Positions 13,024 to 16,419 of a stretch of 16,419 nt of DNA are shown in pieces. The number at the start of each line of letters is the position of its first letter. Positions within the stretch are counted from its first letter, which is position 1. The position numbers and the translations under genes are program-made. Below the pieces are notes generated by a model. That model made no database searches and had not been told where the DNA came from. It saw only the letters and a list, made by a program, of their open reading frames with translations. Source of the DNA: an uncultured Dialister sp. Lineage in GTDB: Bacteria; Bacillota; Negativicutes; Veillonellales; Dialisteraceae. The stretch spans positions 1 through 16,419 of the forward strand of contig NZ_UPZP01000044.1 of assembly GCF_900538805.1 (NCBI RefSeq). Reading direction: 5' to 3'.

Positions 13024-14751
13024 ATGGAACCATACGACCAGTGGCTGGCAGATAATCCGGCAAACAGGAAAGCCCTCCGCCTCTTCGGCCTCGCCGCCCT
13101 TGTCCTGCTGCTCCTCCTTCTTTTCAATGCCTGGTATGTGGTCCATGGTACCCGCTACAGCGAACATGCAGTCACCAGCGCTGTGACCATAGAACTCCTC
13201 CGTGATGACGGCACCTGGGAAGCTGCCGCGCCTGACAGAAAATTCTCCGCTGGCAGCATGGTGCGGCTCCATGTTCCGGTGCCTGCCCACAATCCGGCTC
13301 ACCAGTACACCCTGGCCTTCACCGCTATCCGCGCCTATACCCGGGTATCCTGGAATGGAGAAGTGCTTGCCGCCTATGACGAATCCCATGTATCCCGCAG
13401 CCATAATTTCGGTTCCGTCCCCATGCTGGTGGAAATTCCCCCAAAAGCCCTGGGCTCCTCCATCACCATTGAAGAAGAACTGACAGGCCACAACCCCCGC
13501 CCCTTCCTGGGCGATATCCTGGTCATGCCCACCAAAATGAGCTACACCTACTACCTCCAGGGAGAAGGCCTCCTCTTCGTCATTTACCATACCCTTCTCA
13601 TGATTTCCCTCTGCGCTGCAGCGGTGCTCCTCTTTGCCGGAAAAAACCTCATGGTGAAAAAAGGACTGGCCATCGCCCTCTTCGTCGCCTCCTTCGACCT
13701 CTGGAGCATGGGCTACCATCATATGCTTGGATTCTGGATCAAAAGCCCCTACCTGGAATCCCTGCTGGAATACGGCTCCCTCTACTTCCTTCCGGCCCCC
13801 TTCCTTTACTACCTCTATCTCTCTGAAAAAGACGGACATCGAAGAAAAATCTACCACATCCTCTCCCCATTATTCCTCGCCCTCTTTGCGGCTGCCCTCT
13901 TTTTGGAAAGTCTTACACTCTGCACCCTGGACGATATCCTGCCGCTCCTCCACATTTCCATCCTCTGCGCCGGCCTTTTGGTATGCTGGCACCAGCTGCG
14001 GCCCCTGGGAAAAGAAAAAATCTGGAATGTCCTTGTGCGAAGGGGCATCCTCATCTCCTCCGGCGCCGCTGCCCTGGTGACTGCCCAATACTACTTCACC
14101 TCCGAACCCAGCCTCCTCCACATCCGCTTCATGCAGGCCCTAGCCACCTGGGCCCTCCTCATATTCGTTCTCTCCATCACCCTTTCCTTCTGCTGCCAGT
14201 TTCTGGCACAGTCCGCAGAAGCGCAGGAGAAAAAAGCCGCCCTCCGCCTGGCCTACCACGACTCCCTTACCGGCCTTTTAAATCACGCCGGCATCTTCAA
14301 GGCTGCCGATAAACTGGACCCCAAAAAGCCCTACTCCCTCCTCTTCATGGACCTGAACGGCCTCAAAGAAGTGAACGACCTCCAGGGCCACCTCTCCGGC
14401 GACGCATTCATTAAACGGATGGCCGACATCCTCCGCTCCAGCGCCGGAGACCGCACCCTCTGCGGCCGCGTGGGCGGCGATGAATTCGTCATCTTCTTCC
14501 CTCCGGAAAAAGCAGAAACCCTCCAGCCGGTCATGGAAAAAATCCAAAACAAACTGGCCTCCCTCCAGGGACAACCCCATATGCCCAAAGACCCCTCCGC
14601 CTCCTTCGGCTGGAGCATCCACACACCCTCACAAAACACAAGCTTTGAAGAACACCTTAAAGAAGCAGACGACCGTATGTACCAGGCCAAAGAAGCCTAC
14701 CGAAAATCCCATCCCCTGGAAGCGGGAAGAGTATTCACGAGAGAGAAATAG
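13024..14751 (+). CDS. Membrane-bound diguanylate cyclase (GGDEF domain, 7TMR-DISM-like sensor)
   Basis: The 575-residue protein has one N-terminal membrane helix (about 20-40) and an extracytoplasmic beta-rich domain (about 41-185). That domain includes 'VSWNGEVLAAYDESHVSRSHNF', seen here as two adjoining motifs, typical of 7TMR-DISM-type sensors. A cluster of about seven hydrophobic helices (about 190-400) and a C-terminal GGDEF domain (about 415-570) follow. The catalytic motif GGDEF is intact at residues 484-488, and the 'DLNGLKEVND' and 'GHLSGD' GTP-binding segments are present. Product synthesis of cyclic di-GMP is therefore likely. No RxxD inhibitory site is found five residues before GGDEF. 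The start ATG is preceded by AAGGAGG. It is the only plus-strand gene and is divergent from the acidic hypothetical gene. The external signal is unknown. Confidence 0.92.
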   Translation: MEPYDQWLADNPANRKALRLFGLAALVLLLLLLFNAWYVVHGTRYSEHAVTSAVTIELLRDDGTWEAAAPDRKFSAGSMVRLHVPVPAHNPAHQYTLAFTAIRAYTRVSWNGEVLAAYDESHVSRSHNFGSVPMLVEIPPKALGSSITIEEELTGHNPRPFLGDILVMPTKMSYTYYLQGEGLLFVIYHTLLMISLCAAAVLLFAGKNLMVKKGLAIALFVASFDLWSMGYHHMLGFWIKSPYLESLLEYGSLYFLPAPFLYYLYLSEKDGHRRKIYHILSPLFLALFAAALFLESLTLCTLDDILPLLHISILCAGLLVCWHQLRPLGKEKIWNVLVRRGILISSGAAALVTAQYYFTSEPSLLHIRFMQALATWALLIFVLSITLSFCCQFLAQSAEAQEKKAALRLAYHDSLTGLLNHAGIFKAADKLDPKKPYSLLFMDLNGLKEVNDLQGHLSGDAFIKRMADILRSSAGDRTLCGRVGGDEFVIFFPPEKAETLQPVMEKIQNKLASLQGQPHMPKDPSASFGWSIHTPSQNTSFEEHLKEADDRMYQAKEAYRKSHPLEAGRVFTREK

Positions 14752-14761
14752 AGGAGGAACA

Positions 14762-14809
14762 GCTGTCCGCTATCGGCTGTCCGCTTCCCGCCGGATACTT
14801 CCCGCCGGA
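14762..14809. repeat. 14-bp-period direct repeats after the GGDEF gene
   Basis: GCTGTCCGCT occurs at 14762-14771 and 14776-14785, then TTCCCGCCGGA occurs at 14785-14795 and 14799-14809. Each pair is spaced by exactly 14 bp. They lie in the noncoding stretch just after the stop codon of the diguanylate cyclase gene. Confidence 0.7.
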
Positions 14810-14937
14810 CACGGTCATTCTATAATATTGGTATACACTCTATTTCTAAAAATATTCTGCAAAACAGCCATGCTCAAGAAAGCAGCAGGCAGCAATTCAA
14901 CCAGTTCGAAAATTTTCAAAAAAAGGCACAAAAAAGA

Positions 14938-14973
14938 GGATGAAAAATGATTTACTTTTTTCATCCCCTTTTT
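14938..14973 (+). terminator. Probable terminator of the GGDEF gene
   Basis: A GGATGAAAAA/TTTTTCATCC stem (14938-14947 and 14957-14966) with a 9-nt loop is followed by CC and five T. The A-run on its other side could let it work in both directions. It is about 190 bp beyond the stop codon. Confidence 0.6.
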
Positions 14974-14974
14974 C

Positions 14975-15335
14975 CACGCAAAAAACTCCTGATTCGTCCC
15001 ATGCTGCTGCGCGGTAGGGCCTCAATGTCATCTTCTTCAATGAATCGGCAAGGGGCAGCCGCCGAAGCGGAATGTCTTGTCGTCAAGGAAGAAAAGATAC
15101 TCTATATTGCCACCAGGATTTCTAGCAGGTCATCCTCAGGAGTTTTTATGGAGTTTTCGGCGCGCCGGAGAGGTGAAATTCATGAAGGCTCCGTTCCTTT
15201 CCTCCCCGCTTCCATGGATTGTGCACTGCAGGGGTTGGAAAGACCTTCGCCAGGCCCTTTCGCCTCTCTGCCGATATAGTCCAGTAAAGGGAGTCTGCGT
15301 ATCAGGTGCCGCGAGGCAGCAGTCCTGTTTCCAAA
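14975..15335. other. Stretch with no confident gene; possible decayed coding remnant on the minus strand
   Basis: No frame here gives a convincing full gene. On the minus strand, around 15103-15029, a frame reads 'NIEYLFFLDDKTFRFGGCPLP' (broken into two overlapping motifs by a stop after 'IH'). The neighbouring frame then reads 'EEDDIEALPRSSMGRIRSFL' before a stop near 14965. The GC-rich third positions look coding, and a single frameshift would join the two parts. This suggests a broken gene, but I cannot name the family, and a structured RNA or chance remain possible. Confidence 0.3.
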
Positions 15336-15336
15336 T

Positions 15337-15358
15337 AAAAAAGGCGTCACAGGACGCC
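15337..15358 (-). terminator. Intrinsic terminator of the TauE/SafE gene
   Basis: GGCGTC/GACGCC arms (15343-15348 and 15353-15358) with a 4-nt loop are followed on the minus strand by six T (15337-15342). The hairpin starts 7 nt after the stop codon of the permease gene. Confidence 0.9.
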
Positions 15359-15365
15359 GTAAAAA

Positions 15366-16124
15366 TCAATGGAACAGCAACATAATCCCGCCGCCTATGG
15401 TGGGAAGGGCCACAATGGAGGCCTTCAGCAGGGAGAGCGGGGCCAAGTGGGTCATTTTGGCGCCAATCCATGCGCCTATGGTAAGGCCCGCCAGGGTCTG
15501 GAGGAATATCCACATGTCCAGGTGGCCGCTTGCCAGGTAGCCCAGGCCGCCGGAGGCGGAAATGGGGAGGATAATCATCATGCAGGTGCCGATGGACTGG
15601 AGGAGGGGCACGCCGAAGATGACCATGAGGGCAATCTGTATGTAGGCTGCCGCGCCGATACCGAAGGCACCTGCCAGAAAGCCGGACACGATACCGGTGG
15701 GGATGCCGTAGAGGTAGAGTTTTCTTCCGGTAAGAATGGTTTTCCGTACATGAAGGTGATAGTTCAGCCAGTCTGCGTGGTAGAGCTTCACATACATGAT
15801 GAAGGCGCTGGAGAGAATCATGAGGCCTGTCATAAAACTTAAATCGTCGGAGGGCATGCAGTCCGACACGGCGGCCCCCAGAAGGGCGCCTATAATCCCG
15901 CCGCCGCCAATGATGGCACCTACCTTCACCACCACCTCATGTTCCCTGAAATGGCTGTAGGCTCCGGAAAGCATGGTAAAGGTCATGGACGCAAGGGCCA
16001 CGGCCAGGGCCGTATGGATGGGCACGCCGAATCCGATGGTAAGAAGGGTAATGGTGACACCGGCGCCGCCGGCTCCCACAAAACCGATAACGGCGCCTAA
16101 TAAAATCATGGATAATAAGAGCAT
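15366..16124 (-). CDS. TauE/SafE family permease
   Basis: The 252-residue integral membrane protein has about seven to eight hydrophobic helices. It is built as two related halves, each opening with a glycine-rich helix ('GFVGAGGAGVTITLL' near residue 13 and 'GFLAGAFGIGAAAYIQIALM' about 145 residues later, given here as family-typical motifs). That duplicated pattern defines the TauE/SafE (formerly DUF81) family, whose members are proposed to export sulfite, sulfonates or other organic anions. The substrate here cannot be told. The start is ATG at 16124, 6 nt after AAGGAG. Starts further upstream would lie in repeat DNA. A strong terminator follows the gene, so it is probably transcribed alone. 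Confidence 0.92.
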   Translation of the reverse strand: MLLLSMILLGAVIGFVGAGGAGVTITLLTIGFGVPIHTALAVALASMTFTMLSGAYSHFREHEVVVKVGAIIGGGGIIGALLGAAVSDCMPSDDLSFMTGLMILSSAFIMYVKLYHADWLNYHLHVRKTILTGRKLYLYGIPTGIVSGFLAGAFGIGAAAYIQIALMVIFGVPLLQSIGTCMMIILPISASGGLGYLASGHLDMWIFLQTLAGLTIGAWIGAKMTHLAPLSLLKASIVALPTIGGGIMLLFH

Positions 16125-16136
16125 ATATGTCTCCTT

Positions 16137-16419
16137 GCGGCCGCCTGTCGGCGGCGGGTTCATTCCCCCATTTATTGTCCCCCCGCACGCGGGTTGGCAA
16201 GGGAACACGATTCGTAGGGGAGCGCTAGCGACCTGAGAATCGTGTGACACGCTTCCCACCGGGGCGAAGGTGGTACGCAGTACCAAAGGGGGCGGGGTGG
16301 GAAAAGGTCCTCAAGTTTGGCCGGCCCTTTGGGCCGGAGGGTTCTTAGGTTTGACAGGCCCTACGGGCCTGAGGGTTGGGGTATAGCCTGTCGGCGGTGG
16401 AGTTTGTCTGCGGCTACGC
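16137..16419 (-). repeat. Repeat-rich region upstream of the permease, running off the window
   Basis: A GCCGCC/GGCGGC hairpin (16140-16156) sits directly before the permease ribosome binding site. Further on are 9-bp arms ACACGATTC/GAATCGTGT (16205-16213 and 16237-16245), a CCCACC/GGTGGG-type fold (about 16255-16303), GGCCGGCCC/GGGCCGG (16319-16337) and GGCCC/GGGCC around 16358. The GGTTCTTAGGTTTGAC linker (about 16341-16356) also occurs at 2209-2222, so another composite element begins here and is cut by the window end. No gene was seen. Confidence 0.65.

Noticed and set aside
12970..13857. 295-codon minus-strand frame opposite the GGDEF gene
   Set aside because: It overlaps the diguanylate cyclase gene, whose start, membrane topology and catalytic motif are clear.
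14821..14826. TATAAT hexamer after the GGDEF gene as a promoter
   Set aside because: No acceptable -35 element lies at 16-18 bp on either strand and no gene follows it.
16125..16286. N-terminal extension of the TauE/SafE permease
   Set aside because: It is translated from repeat DNA, and the internal ATG has a well-spaced AAGGAG.

Overview
This window comes from a Bacillota (Firmicutes) chromosome. Most genes have strong AGGAGG-type ribosome binding sites, the glycine decarboxylase P-protein is split into two subunits, and the glycine operon is headed by a tandem glycine riboswitch with an intrinsic terminator. The combination fits Negativicutes (for example Dialister- or Megasphaera-like organisms), but that placement is a guess from style, not from a marker gene. 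All genes lie on the minus strand except one diguanylate cyclase gene.

Layout, low to high coordinate: a palindrome-rich repeat element (82-556); a GtrA-like membrane protein (563-979) and a GtrB/DPM1-like glycosyltransferase (1105-2043); a fold-back repeat element (2121-2500); a terminator and lpdA (2561-3922); an inverted copy of the repeat element (3959-4460); lplA, gcvPB, gcvPA and gcvH packed tightly (4448-8576); another repeat element (8642-9203); gcvT (9206-10291) and its glycine riboswitch (10327-10510); two unassigned proteins (10636-11193 secreted, 11492-12805 acidic and cytosolic); a plus-strand membrane-bound GGDEF protein (13024-14751); about 600 bp without a confident gene; a TauE/SafE permease (15366-16124); and the start of another repeat region running off the window (16137-16419).

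The central block encodes a whole glycine cleavage system in transcription order riboswitch, gcvT, gcvH, gcvPA, gcvPB, lplA, lpdA. P-protein (GcvPA/GcvPB) decarboxylates glycine, GcvH carries the aminomethyl group on a lipoyl arm, GcvT passes the methylene to tetrahydrofolate, and Lpd reoxidises the lipoyl group. LplA attaches scavenged lipoate to GcvH. No lipoate synthase is visible here.

The most unusual part is the intergenic DNA. Repeat regions of 380-560 bp are built almost wholly from short GC-rich hairpins joined by conserved linkers. Three look like copies of one composite element, one of them inverted relative to the other two. Stem sequences differ between copies while pairing is kept, and a characteristic terminal hairpin (CACGCCC/GGGCGTG) sits just after, or over, the stop codon of minus-strand genes. 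Two of these elements interrupt the gcv operon. I cannot name a described repeat family that matches.
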